A program made the translations under genes and the position numbers. 64,000 bases of DNA from Streptomyces sp. IMTB 2501 (lineage in GTDB: Bacteria; Actinomycetota; Actinomycetes; Streptomycetales; Streptomycetaceae), in assembly GCF_001953885.1 (NCBI RefSeq), contig NZ_MQUS01000031.1:1-64000 (forward strand). Direction: 5' to 3'. Positions 40,538 to 49,745 of the stretch are shown piece by piece. The notes beneath the pieces are model-generated. The model was not told the origin of the DNA. It ran no database searches and worked only from the letters and a program-made list of their open reading frames with translations. Within the stretch, counting starts at the first letter, position 1. The number at the start of each line of letters is the position of its first letter.

Positions 40538-41014
40538 ATGGAGACTGAGACGGCCACGCACTGGCTGACCGATGCGGAGCAGTGCGCCTGGCGCACCCAC
40601 CTGGAGGTCAACAGGCTGTTGACGTACCAGCTGGAGAAGGATCTGCAGCCGTTCGGCCTGACTATGAACGACTACGAGATCCTCGTGAACCTGTCCGAGT
40701 CGGACGACCTGCGTATGCGGATGAGCGACCTCGCCTCCGCGACCCTGCAGTCCAAGAGCCGGCTCTCGCACCAGATCACGCGCATGGAGAACGCGAATCT
40801 GGTGCGCCGCGAGAACTGCGAGTCCGATCGGCGGGGGCTGTACGCCGTACTGACCGAGCACGGCCTGGAGACGATGAAGAAGGTGGCGCCACATCATGTC
40901 GCCTCCGTGCGGCGGCATTTCATCGACCTGCTGTCGCCGGAGGCCCTGACGGAACTGGACAAGGCCCTGAAGCCGATCGCCGACCACCTGCGGGGACAGC
41001 GGGGGCGTCCCTGA
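40538..41014 (+). CDS. MarR family transcriptional regulator
   Basis: 158 residues. The winged helix reads LTMNDYEILVNLSESDDLRMRMSDLASATLQSKSRLSHQITRMENANLVRRENCESDRRGLYAVLTEHG. One cysteine (NCESDRRG) lies in the wing, and another near the N-terminus (EQCAW); a redox role is possible but unproven. Probably leaderless. It follows the AIM24 operon after 92 bp; target unknown. Confidence 0.9.
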   Translation: METETATHWLTDAEQCAWRTHLEVNRLLTYQLEKDLQPFGLTMNDYEILVNLSESDDLRMRMSDLASATLQSKSRLSHQITRMENANLVRRENCESDRRGLYAVLTEHGLETMKKVAPHHVASVRRHFIDLLSPEALTELDKALKPIADHLRGQRGRP

Positions 41015-41418
41015 GCCAGCCGGCCGAGGGCGCCGCGGTTCTCCAGGGGCGGGGGGGAACTGCGCGACCGCCCCGCGGCGGCCCGCGGCACGGCGACGGC
41101 AGAAGCACCAAAGGCGCTGCCCAGTGCAGTTGCACTGGCCAGGGTGGAGCACAGCGGTAGCAGTAGGCCGGCGATCGGCAGACCCGCACCCGGCGCCCCG
41201 CCCGAACTTCCCGCGCTCACCGCTGTGTTCACTCAGGCGCCGGACCACCCGTGGTCACCGGCGGTACCCCGGGGCGCCGGTTCAGGGCGGAGGCGGGAGA
41301 GAGGACACCGAAGGTCCGCGAGGGCCATGCCTGCGGCCTCGCGGACCGGGGTGCGCTCTACGCCAGGGTGAGGAGCATGTGGATCAAGACAGCTTCCCGG
41401 TAAGGAGGTTGACCGGGG
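41015..41418. other. 404-bp intergenic region with repeat-like sequence and a palindrome
   Basis: I find no supported gene here. 41036-41095 contains a degenerate form of the GGGGAACTGCGCGACC-type sequence that I recall as a frequent Streptomyces intergenic repeat. A perfect palindrome with arms CCAGTGCA (41121-41128) and TGCACTGG (41131-41138) follows. The region separates converging marR and meaB genes and may act as a terminator. Confidence 0.45.
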
Positions 41419-42375
41419 TCAGCCCTGGGTCAGGCCCGCCACCAGTTCGTCCGCCGCTCGGTACGGGTCCAGTTCGCCCGCGACGATCCGCTCCGCGAGC
41501 GCGCTGAGGCGGCGGTCGCCGTGCAGGTCGCCGATGCGCTCACGCAGCGCCGTGACGGCGATGGTCTCCACCTCGCGGGCCGCGCGGACTCTGCGGCGCT
41601 CGGTGAGCACACCGCGCTCCTCCATCCACGCGCGGTGCTTCTCCAGGGCCTCCACGACCTCGTCGATGCCCTCGGCACGGGCCGCGACCGTCTTCACGAT
41701 CGGCGGACGCCAGTCGCCGGGACCACGGGACTCGCCCAGGCCCAGCATGTGGTTCAGCTCGCGGGCCGTGGCGTCGGCGCCGTCCCGGTCGGCCTTGTTG
41801 ACGACATACACGTCGCCGATCTCCAGGATGCCCGCCTTCGCCGCCTGGATGCCGTCGCCCATGCCCGGGGCCAGGAGGACCACCGACGTGTCCGCCTGGG
41901 AGGCGATCTCCACCTCCGACTGGCCGACGCCGACCGTCTCGACCAGGATCACGTCGCAGCCCGCGGCGTCCAGGACGCGGATCGCCTGCGGTGCGGCCCA
42001 GGCGAGGCCGCCCAGGTGGCCCCGCGTGGCCATCGAGCGGATGTAGACGCCGGGGTCCGAAGCGTGCTCCGACATACGGACGCGGTCGCCGAGCAGGGCA
42101 CCGCCCGAGAACGGGGAGGACGGGTCGACAGCCAGGACGCCGACCCGCTTTCCCTGTTTGCGATAGGCACTCACGAGCGCCGAGGTCGACGTCGACTTGC
42201 CGACTCCCGGGGAGCCGGTGAGGCCCACCACATAGGCGTTGCCGGTCAGTGGCGCCAGTGCTGCCATGACCTCCCTGAGCTGCGGGGACGCCCCCTCCAC
42301 CAGGGAGATCAGCCGGGCCACGGCCCGCGGCCGGCCTTCCCTGGCCCGGGCCACCAGAGAGGAGACGTCCTGCAT
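41419..42375 (-). CDS. meaB: MeaB-type GTPase chaperone of acyl-CoA mutases
   Basis: 318 residues. G3E-family P-loop: VVGLTGSPGVGKST (Walker A), LAVDPSSPFSGGALLGDRVRM (switch), ILVETVGVGQSEVE, and the base-specificity VNKADRDGAD. MeaB/ArgK proteins gate adenosylcobalamin loading and protect methylmalonyl-CoA or isobutyryl-CoA mutase from inactivation. ATG 42375 has GGAG 8 nt upstream; TTG 42378 precedes it. It lies 64 bp after the thiolase gene, probably in one operon. The likely client in this window is IcmA; the methylmalonyl-CoA mutase genes are elsewhere. Confidence 0.93.
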   Translation of the reverse strand: MQDVSSLVARAREGRPRAVARLISLVEGASPQLREVMAALAPLTGNAYVVGLTGSPGVGKSTSTSALVSAYRKQGKRVGVLAVDPSSPFSGGALLGDRVRMSEHASDPGVYIRSMATRGHLGGLAWAAPQAIRVLDAAGCDVILVETVGVGQSEVEIASQADTSVVLLAPGMGDGIQAAKAGILEIGDVYVVNKADRDGADATARELNHMLGLGESRGPGDWRPPIVKTVAARAEGIDEVVEALEKHRAWMEERGVLTERRRVRAAREVETIAVTALRERIGDLHGDRRLSALAERIVAGELDPYRAADELVAGLTQG

Positions 42376-42439
42376 CAAACAGCTCCGTTCACTTCAGCGA
42401 CGTACAACCGACGTACAGAGACCGACGTACAGCGAGGGC

Positions 42440-43639
42440 TCAGGCCTTGGGCACCCGCACGATGAGCGCGTCGCCCTGGCCGCCGCCACCGCACAGCGCG
42501 GCCGCGCCGACGCCGCCGCCGCGGCGCTTGAGTTCGAGCGCCAGGTGGAGCACGAGGCGGGCGCCGGACATGCCGATCGGGTGACCCAGCGCGATGGCGC
42601 CGCCGTTGACGTTCACCCTTTCCGTGGACACGCCGAGGTCCTTCATTGACTGCACGGCGACCGCGGCGAAGGCCTCGTTGATCTCGATGAGGTCGAGGTC
42701 GGAGACCTCCAGGCCCTCCTTCTTCAGGGCGTGGAGTATGGCGTTGGACGGCTGGGACTGCAGGGAGTTGTCCGGGCCCGCCACATTGCCGTGCGCGCCG
42801 ATCTCGGCGAGCCAGGTCAGGCCCAGCTCCTCGGCCTTGGCCTTGCTCATCACGACCACGGCGGCCGCACCGTCGGAGATCTGCGAGGAGGTGCCGGCGG
42901 TGATCGTGCCGTCCTTGGCGAAGGCCGGGCGCAGCTTGCCCAGGGACTCCGCGGTGGTCTCGCCGCGGATGCCCTCGTCCTTGCTGAACAGGACCGGGTC
43001 GCCCTTGCGCTGCGGGATCTCCACCGGGGTGATCTCGGCCTCGAACAGGCCGTTCTTCTGCGCGGCGGCGGCCCGCTGGTGGGACAGGGCGGCGATCTCG
43101 TCCTGCTCGGGGCGGGCGATGCCGAGGCGGGTGTTGTGCTTCTCGGTGGACTCGCCCATGGCGATGCCCTCGAAGGAGTCGGTCAGGCCGTCGTAGGCCA
43201 TCGCGTCGAGCATCTCCACCGCGCCGTACTTGAAGCCCTCGCGGGACTTCGGCAGCAGGTGCGGGGCGTTGGTCATGGACTCCTGGCCGCCCGCCACGAC
43301 GATGTCGAACTCGCCGGCGCGGATCAGCTGGTCGGCCAGGGCGATGGCGTCGAGGCCGGAGAGACACACCTTGTTGACGGTGAGCGCCGGGACGCTCATC
43401 GGAATGCCGGCCTTGACGGCGGCCTGGCGGGCCGGGATCTGGCCGGCGCCGGCTTGCAGCACCTGACCCATGATCACGTACTGCACCTGGTCGCCGCCGA
43501 TCCCCGCACGGTCGAGGGCGGCCTTGATCGCGAAGCCGCCCAGGTCGGCCCCGGAGAAGGACTTGAGAGAGCCCAGAAGTCGTCCCATGGGCGTGCGCGC
43601 GCCCGCGACGATCACGGAGCTGGTCGTTCCAGAAGGCAT
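42440..43639 (-). CDS. Acetyl-CoA C-acetyltransferase (thiolase)
   Basis: 399 residues. Nucleophilic Cys in VNKVCLSGLDAI, the NEAFA motif (LIEINEAFAAVAV), GGAIALGHPIGMSGAR and the C-terminal active Cys in ALCGGGGQGDA are intact, so it is a biosynthetic or degradative thiolase, condensing or cleaving acetoacetyl-CoA. Upstream of meaB on the same strand and divergent from mce. The clustering points to short-chain acyl-CoA supply (acetoacetyl-CoA, hydroxybutyryl-CoA, ethylmalonyl-CoA route). Confidence 0.93.
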   Translation of the reverse strand: MPSGTTSSVIVAGARTPMGRLLGSLKSFSGADLGGFAIKAALDRAGIGGDQVQYVIMGQVLQAGAGQIPARQAAVKAGIPMSVPALTVNKVCLSGLDAIALADQLIRAGEFDIVVAGGQESMTNAPHLLPKSREGFKYGAVEMLDAMAYDGLTDSFEGIAMGESTEKHNTRLGIARPEQDEIAALSHQRAAAAQKNGLFEAEITPVEIPQRKGDPVLFSKDEGIRGETTAESLGKLRPAFAKDGTITAGTSSQISDGAAAVVVMSKAKAEELGLTWLAEIGAHGNVAGPDNSLQSQPSNAILHALKKEGLEVSDLDLIEINEAFAAVAVQSMKDLGVSTERVNVNGGAIALGHPIGMSGARLVLHLALELKRRGGGVGAAALCGGGGQGDALIVRVPKA

Positions 43640-43787
43640 GAGCTGCGATCCCCTTACCGGCCTGCACAGCCGAGGAGTGAACGAGGGTTTACTTCGAATG
43701 TACTGATGGCACTCCGTGCCGTCATCGGGCCGTCGGTGTGATCGCGCGCACGTTGCGTAACCATGCGCGGCGCGCTCCACTGAACCC

Positions 43788-44228
43788 ATGCTGACGCGAA
43801 TCGACCACATCGGGATCGCCTGCCACGACCTCGACGCGACCGTCGAGTTCTACCGGGCCACGTACGGCTTCGAGGTGTTCCACACCGAGGTCAACGAGGA
43901 GCAGGGCGTGCGCGAGGCCATGCTCAAGATCAACGAGACCTCGGACGGCGGCGCCTCCTACCTGCAGCTGCTGGAGCCGACCCGCGAGGACTCCGCGGTC
44001 GGCAAGTGGCTGGCGAAGAACGGCGAGGGCGTCCACCACATCGCCTTCGGTACGGCGGATGTGGACACCGACTCCGAGGCGATCCGGGGCAAGGGCGTAC
44101 GCGTGCTGTACGACGAGCCCCGGCGCGGTTCCATGGGGTCGCGGATCACCTTCCTGCACCCGAAGGATTGCCACGGCGTCCTGACAGAACTGGTCACTTC
44201 GGCCCCGGTTGAGTCGCCCGAGCACTGA
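43788..44228 (+). CDS. mce: Methylmalonyl-CoA epimerase
   Basis: 146 residues, a VOC-fold protein with two beta-alpha-beta-beta-beta modules. Metal ligands are suggested by RIDHIGIA (His), LQLLEP (Glu), GVHHIAFG (His) and GVLTELV (Glu). It converts (2S)- and (2R)-methylmalonyl-CoA, connecting propionyl-CoA carboxylase with the B12-dependent mutase. No clear ribosome binding site. Divergent from the thiolase gene with about 150 bp between them, which contains an isolated TTTACTT word (43688) like the icmA operator half-site. Confidence 0.92.
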   Translation: MLTRIDHIGIACHDLDATVEFYRATYGFEVFHTEVNEEQGVREAMLKINETSDGGASYLQLLEPTREDSAVGKWLAKNGEGVHHIAFGTADVDTDSEAIRGKGVRVLYDEPRRGSMGSRITFLHPKDCHGVLTELVTSAPVESPEH

Positions 44229-44435
44229 CCCCCGTACATAAGGGCCGGTAGGGTTGGGGGCGGTCGTCTCCGAACGCGGGGGCGACCGCATGCCGGGGTC
44301 CGGGTTTCGGGGGACGAGCGTCGGGGCAGCAGCCCGTGCTCCGCCGTTGATCTGACACCATTCCCCGGGGGCCCCGTTCGGCGGATGGACGGAGCTCGTT
44401 GGAGAAGCTGACCAGGGGACGGATGGGACCGCGCA

Positions 44436-47400
44436 GTGCGGGGCTACGAGAGCCAGGAGCGAGAGCCGGCGGCTGACGTCGACCACCTCTCTCGGTTCGA
44501 GGCCGAGATGAAGCGGCTGAGGACCGAGCGGGAGAAGGCGATCCAGCACGCCGAGGACCTCGGCTACCAGGTCGAGGTGCTGCGCGCCAAGCTGCACGAG
44601 GCGCGCCGCACGCTCATGACCCGGCCCGCCTTCGACGGCGGTGACATCGGCTATCAGGCCGAGCAGTTGCTCCGTAATGCCCAGATCCAGGCCGACCAGC
44701 TGCGCCAGGAAGCCGAGCGGATGGCCGCGGAGGCCCGCGCGCAGACCCAGCGGATCCTCCAGGAGCACGCCGAGCAGGCCGCCCGCCTCCAGGCGGAGCT
44801 GCACCAGGAGGCGGTCACCCGGCGCCAGCAGCTCGACCAGGAGCTGGCCGAGCGCCGCGCCACCGTCGAGTCGCACGTCAACGAGAACGTGGCCTGGGCG
44901 GAGCAACTGCGCGCCCGGACCGAACAGCAGGCCCGCCGGCTGCTGGACGAGTCCCGCACCGAGGCCGACCAGGCGATGGCCACCGCCCGTACGGAGGCCG
45001 AGCGGCTCACCCGGGAGGCCCGCGAGCGGCTGCAGAGCGACGCCGAGGCGGCCCGCGCGGAGGCCGAGCAGATCCTGCGCCGCGCCCGCACCGACGCCGA
45101 GCGCCTGCTGAACGCGGCGTCCACGCAGGCCCAGGAAGCCACCGACCACGCCGAGCAGCTGCGCACCACCACGGCCAGCGAGTCGGACGCGGCCCGCAAG
45201 CAGTCCGCCGAGCTGAGCAGGGCAGCCGAGGAGCGGATGGCGGCGGCCGAGGAGGCGCTGCGCAAGGCGCAGGCCGAGGCCGAGAAGCTGGTCGCCGAGG
45301 CCGAGCAGGCCGCCAGCAAGACGCTGTCGAGCGCCGAGGCCGCCGGCGAGGCGCGCACGCGCACGGCCAAGGAGCAGGTCGCCAGGCTGGTCGAGGAGGC
45401 CACCAAGGAGGCCGAGAACACCAGGTCCGAGGCCGAGCAGCTGGTCGCGGACGCGCGTGCCGAGGCCGAGAAGATCGTCGCCGAGGCCGGCGAGAACGCC
45501 CGCTCGCTCACCGCCGAGGAGACGGCGAGCCAGCTGTCCAAGGCGGCCAGGACCGCCGAGGACGTGCTCAACAAGGCGTCGGAGGACGCCCAGAAGACCA
45601 CCAAGGCCGCCACCGAGGAGGCCGAGCGGATCCGCACCGAGGCCGAGGCCGAGGCGGACCGGCTGCGCGCCGAGGCGCACGACATCGCCGAGCAGCTCAA
45701 GGGCGCGGCGAAGGACGACACCAAGGAGTACCGGGCCAAGACGGTCGAGCTGCAGGAGGAGGCCCGCCGGCTGCGCGGCGAGGCCGAGCAGCTGCGCGCC
45801 GACGCGGTCGCCGAGGGCGAGTCGATCCGCGCGGAGGCCCGCCGGGAGGCGGTCGCGCAGATCGAGGAGGCGGCCAGGTCCGCCGAGGAGCTGCTGGCCA
45901 AGGCCAAGGTGGACGCCGACGAGCTGCGGCAGACCGCGACCACCGACAGTGAGAAGGTCCGCACCGAGGCCATCGAGCGGGCCACCAGCTTGCGCCGGCA
46001 GGCCGAGGAGACTCTGGACCGCGCCCGCAAAGAGGCCGAGCGGCTGCGCGCCGAGGCCGACGAGCAGGCGGAGACGGCGCGGACGGACGCCGAGACCGCC
46101 GCGCGCGAGCTGCGCGAGGAGACCGAGCGCGCCGTCGAGGCCCGCCGCGCCGAGGCCGCCGAGGAGCTGACGCGGCTGCAGACCGAGGCGCAGGAGCGGC
46201 TCGTGTCGGCCGAGGAGGCGCTGACCGAGGCCCGCGAGGACGCCTCCCGGATCCGCCGCGAGGCCGGCGAGGAGAGCGAGCGGCTGCGCGCCGAGGCGGC
46301 GGAGCGGATCCGTACCCTCCAGGAGCAGGCGGAGGCCGAGGCCGAACGGCTGCGCACCGAGGCCGCGTCCGACGCGTCCGCCTCCCGCGCCGAGGGCGAG
46401 GCCATCGCCGTACGACTGCGCTCCGAGGCCGCCGCCGAGGCCGAGCGGCTGAAGACGGAGGCGCAGGAGACCGCCGACCGGGTGCGCGCGGAGGCGCAGG
46501 CCGCCGCCGAGCGGCTCGGCGCGGAGGCCTCCGAGACGCTTGCCGCCGCCCAGGAGGAGGCCGTCCGGCGCCGCCGCGAGGCCGAGGAGACGCTCGGTGC
46601 CGCGCGGACCGAGGCCGACCAGGAGCGGCTGCGGGCCCGCGAGCAGAGCGAGGAGCTGCTGGCCTCCGCCCGCAAGCGGGTCGAGGACGCACAGGCCGAG
46701 GCGACCCGGCTGGTCGAGGAGGCCGACCGGCGCGCCACCGAGATGGTCTCCGCCGCCGAGCAGCACGCCCAGCAGGTACGGGACTCCGTCGCCGGGCTGC
46801 ACGAGCAGGCGCAGGAGGAGATCACCGGGCTGCGTTCGGCCGCCGAGCACGTCGCGGACCGTACGCGGCGGGAGGCCGAGGAGGAGGCGGACCGGGTCCG
46901 CGCCGACGCCTACGCCGAGCGGGAGCGGGCGAGCGAGGACGCCTCGCGGATCCGGCGCGAGGCGAACGAGGAGACGGAGGCCGCCAAGGCGCTGGCCGAG
47001 CGTACGGTCGCGGAGGCGATCGCGGAGGCCGAGCGGCTGCGCTCGGACACGTCCGAGTACGCCCAGCGGGTGCGCACGGAGGCCTCGGACGCGCTCGCCG
47101 AGGCCGACCAGGCGGCGGCCCGTACCCGGGCGGACGCCCGCGAGGACGCCAACCGCATCCGCTCGGACGCGGCGACCCAGGCCGACACCCTCATCACCGA
47201 GGCCCGTAACGAGGCCGAGCGGCTCACGACCGAGACGGCCGCCGAGACCGACCGGGTGCGCACCGAGGCGCTGACCGAGGCCGAGCGGCTGCAGACGGAG
47301 ACCGCCGCCGAGGCCGAGCGCGTGCGCACCGAGGCGCTGACCGAGGCGGACCGGGTGCGCGCGGAGGCCCGGGCGGCCGCCGAGCAGCTCGTCGGCGAGG

Positions 47401-48383
47401 CCACCGGCGAGGCCGAGCGGCTGCGCGCCGAGGCCGCCGAGACCGTCGGCTCGGCCCAGCAGCACGCCGAGCGGGTGCGGGCGGATGTCGAGCGGCTCAA
47501 GGCGGACGCGGAGGCGGAGGCCGAACGGCTCGTCAACTCCGCTCGCGAGGAGTCCGAGCGGACCCTGGACGAGGCCCGCAAGGACGCCAACAAGCGGCGC
47601 TCGGAGGCGGCCGAGCAGGTCGACACGCTCATCACCGAGACCACGGCCGAGGCGGACAAGCTGCTCGGCGAGGCGCAGCAGCAGGCGCTGAAGACCACCG
47701 CGGACGCCGAGTCGCAGGCCGACACGATGGTCGGCGCGGCCCGCAGCGAGGCCAACCGGATCGTCTCCGAGGCGACCGTCGAGGGCAACTCGCGGGTCGA
47801 GAAGGCCCGTACGGACGCCGACGAGCTGCTGGTGGGTGCCCGTCGGGACGCGACCGCGATAAGGGAGCGCGCGGAGGAGCTGCGCGACCGCATCACCGCC
47901 GAGATCGAGGAACTGCACGAGCGGGCCCGCCGTGAGGCCGCCGAGACGATGAAGTCCACGGGCGACCGCTGTGACGCGCTCATCAAGGCCGCCGAGGAGC
48001 AGCTGGAGAAGGCCGAGGCGAAGGCCAAGGAGCTGGTGTCGGAGGCCAACTCCGAGGCGGGCAAGGTGCGTATCGCCGCCGTCAAGAAGGCGGAGGGGCT
48101 GCTCAAGGAGGCCGAGCTGAAGAAGGCCAGCCTCGTCAAGGAGGCCGAGGAGCTCAAGGCCGAGGCGATCCGCGAGGCCCGGCGCACGGTCGAGGAGGGC
48201 AAGCGCGAGCTGGAGATCCTGGTGCGCCGGCGCGAGGACATCAACGCCGAGATCTCCCGTGTCCAGGACGTCCTGGAGGCGTTGGAGTCCTTCGAGGCCC
48301 CGTCGTCCGGCAAGGACGGCGGAGTCAAGGCCGGTGCCACGGTGGGTGGCCCCCGTTCGGGTGGCAAGTCGTCAGAGGGCTAG
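44436..48383 (+). CDS. scy: Scy, long coiled-coil polar growth organiser
   Basis: 1315 residues, nearly all a continuous coiled coil of Glu/Ala/Arg-rich repeats of the EAERLRAEA type. The N-terminal 60 residues (DHLSRFEAEMKRLRTEREKAIQHAEDLGYQVEVLRAKLHEARR) and C-terminal 90 residues (RREDINAEISRVQDVLEALESFE) are more ordinary helix. Scy forms the tip-organising centre of hyphae with DivIVA and FilP. The repeats follow long 51-residue-like periods known for this protein. GTG at 44436 fits the domain start. Located directly before filP, the known pair (SCO5397/SCO5396 from memory). Confidence 0.93.
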   Translation: MRGYESQEREPAADVDHLSRFEAEMKRLRTEREKAIQHAEDLGYQVEVLRAKLHEARRTLMTRPAFDGGDIGYQAEQLLRNAQIQADQLRQEAERMAAEARAQTQRILQEHAEQAARLQAELHQEAVTRRQQLDQELAERRATVESHVNENVAWAEQLRARTEQQARRLLDESRTEADQAMATARTEAERLTREARERLQSDAEAARAEAEQILRRARTDAERLLNAASTQAQEATDHAEQLRTTTASESDAARKQSAELSRAAEERMAAAEEALRKAQAEAEKLVAEAEQAASKTLSSAEAAGEARTRTAKEQVARLVEEATKEAENTRSEAEQLVADARAEAEKIVAEAGENARSLTAEETASQLSKAARTAEDVLNKASEDAQKTTKAATEEAERIRTEAEAEADRLRAEAHDIAEQLKGAAKDDTKEYRAKTVELQEEARRLRGEAEQLRADAVAEGESIRAEARREAVAQIEEAARSAEELLAKAKVDADELRQTATTDSEKVRTEAIERATSLRRQAEETLDRARKEAERLRAEADEQAETARTDAETAARELREETERAVEARRAEAAEELTRLQTEAQERLVSAEEALTEAREDASRIRREAGEESERLRAEAAERIRTLQEQAEAEAERLRTEAASDASASRAEGEAIAVRLRSEAAAEAERLKTEAQETADRVRAEAQAAAERLGAEASETLAAAQEEAVRRRREAEETLGAARTEADQERLRAREQSEELLASARKRVEDAQAEATRLVEEADRRATEMVSAAEQHAQQVRDSVAGLHEQAQEEITGLRSAAEHVADRTRREAEEEADRVRADAYAERERASEDASRIRREANEETEAAKALAERTVAEAIAEAERLRSDTSEYAQRVRTEASDALAEADQAAARTRADAREDANRIRSDAATQADTLITEARNEAERLTTETAAETDRVRTEALTEAERLQTETAAEAERVRTEALTEADRVRAEARAAAEQLVGEATGEAERLRAEAAETVGSAQQHAERVRADVERLKADAEAEAERLVNSAREESERTLDEARKDANKRRSEAAEQVDTLITETTAEADKLLGEAQQQALKTTADAESQADTMVGAARSEANRIVSEATVEGNSRVEKARTDADELLVGARRDATAIRERAEELRDRITAEIEELHERARREAAETMKSTGDRCDALIKAAEEQLEKAEAKAKELVSEANSEAGKVRIAAVKKAEGLLKEAELKKASLVKEAEELKAEAIREARRTVEEGKRELEILVRRREDINAEISRVQDVLEALESFEAPSSGKDGGVKAGATVGGPRSGGKSSEG

Positions 48384-48566
48384 CGCAGGAGGCACGTTCC
48401 GGTGTCTTCTGGGGGCTTTGCCCGACTCTTTTGGCAAGCCCCCCGGCCATCCGCCACCCGAAAGAGGTCTCATTCTCCAGATCAAACACGTATCCGCTCG
48501 ATGACACACCGCTTCGGCCCCTAGGATTCCCCTATCACCTCACCGGTCTCATTCGACAGGAACCCC

Positions 48567-49502
48567 ATGAGCGACACTTCCCCCTACGGCTTCGAGCTTG
48601 TGCGGCGTGGGTACGACCGCGCTCAGGTGGACGAACGTATCTCCAAGCTCGTCTCCGACCGTGACAGCGCTCTCGCCCGCATCACCGCCCTGGAGAAGCG
48701 CATCGAGGAGCTCCACCTCGAAACGCAGAACGCCCAGGCCCAGGTCGCCGACGCCGAGCCGTCGTACGCGGGTCTCGGCGCGCGGGTCGAGAAGATCCTG
48801 CGCCTGGCCGAGGAAGAGGCCAAGGAGCTGCGTGAGGAGGCCCGGCGGGCGGCCGAGCAGCACCGCGACCTCGCCGAGTCGTCGGCTCAGCAGGTCCGCA
48901 ACGACGCCGAGGCCTACGCCGCCGAGCGCAAGGCCAAGGCCGAGGACGAGGGCGTCCGGATCGTCGAGAAGGCGAAGGCCGACGCCTCCGGTCTGCGTGC
49001 CGAGGCGCAGAAGGACGCGCAGTCCAAGCGCGAGGAGGCGGACGCCCTCTTCGAGGAGACCCGCGCCAAGGCCGCGCAGGCCGCCGCCGACTTCGAGACA
49101 AACCTCGCCAAGCGCCGCGAGCAGTCCGAGCGCGACCTGGCCTCGCGTCAGCAGAAGGCCGAGAAGCGGCTCGCGGAGATCGAGCACCGCGCGGAGCAGC
49201 TCCGCCTGGAGGCGGAGAAGCTGCGCACGGACGCCGAGCGCCGCGCCCGCCAGACGGTGGAGACGGCCCAGCGCCAGGCCGAGGACATCGTGGCCGACGC
49301 CAACGCCAAGGCGGACCGCATCCGTTCGGAATCCGAGCGCGAACTGGCGGCCCTCACCAACCGCCGCGACAGCATCAACGCCCAGCTGACGAACGTCCGC
49401 GAGATGCTCGCCACGCTGACGGGCGCCGCGGTCGCCGCCGCGGGCACGCCGGGCGACGACGAGCCCGTCTCCCGTGGGGTGCCGGCGCAGCAGTCCCGGT
49501 AA
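48567..49502 (+). CDS. filP: FilP, intermediate-filament-like coiled-coil protein
   Basis: 311 residues. The N-terminus YGFELVRRGYDRAQVDERISKLVSDRD resembles the DivIVA-type membrane/lipid-binding start; the remainder is coiled coil (about residues 25-285) with a Pro/Gly end. FilP assembles into filaments that stiffen the hyphal tip and binds DivIVA and Scy. ATG at 48567, preceded by AGGAACCCC. 183 bp separate it from scy, so it can have its own promoter. A strong terminator follows. Confidence 0.94.
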   Translation: MSDTSPYGFELVRRGYDRAQVDERISKLVSDRDSALARITALEKRIEELHLETQNAQAQVADAEPSYAGLGARVEKILRLAEEEAKELREEARRAAEQHRDLAESSAQQVRNDAEAYAAERKAKAEDEGVRIVEKAKADASGLRAEAQKDAQSKREEADALFEETRAKAAQAAADFETNLAKRREQSERDLASRQQKAEKRLAEIEHRAEQLRLEAEKLRTDAERRARQTVETAQRQAEDIVADANAKADRIRSESERELAALTNRRDSINAQLTNVREMLATLTGAAVAAAGTPGDDEPVSRGVPAQQSR

Positions 49503-49529
49503 GGACACTGCCTCACGGCGACTGTCGAC

Positions 49530-49563
49530 AAGGCCCGCACTTCCTTCGGGGGGTGCGGGCCTT
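49530..49563 (+). terminator. Terminator after filP
   Basis: AAGGCCCGCAC (49530-49540) pairs perfectly with GTGCGGGCCTT (49553-49563) around a 12-nt loop, followed by CCTCGTC. It lies 28 nt after the filP stop. Confidence 0.85.
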
Positions 49564-49745
49564 CCTCGTCGTGCGGCCGGGTGGGTGCCGGTGAGCGGAC
49601 CCGACCGGCCCCACTCGCGCCGTTGCGAAGACCACCGCGCCGACCTGCACGGTCGCGCCCCCTTCTCGCCGCCTCGCTCGCCCTTCTGCCGCCCGCCCCG
49701 GCCGCTCGGGTGGCAGCGCCCCAGGGCCGGTCTTAGCGTGGCCGC

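Noticed and set aside
40894..41232. A leftward small open frame with a hydrophobic segment (GLLLPLCSTLASATALGSAFG)
   Set aside because: No ribosome site, its 3' part overlaps marR, and its middle is repeat-like DNA; I could not support it as a gene.
43722..47918. A 1398-codon open frame opposite scy
   Set aside because: It mirrors the Glu/Ala/Arg-rich repeats of scy; the protein is a Leu/Gly/Arg monotone and overlaps the well-supported scy and mce genes.
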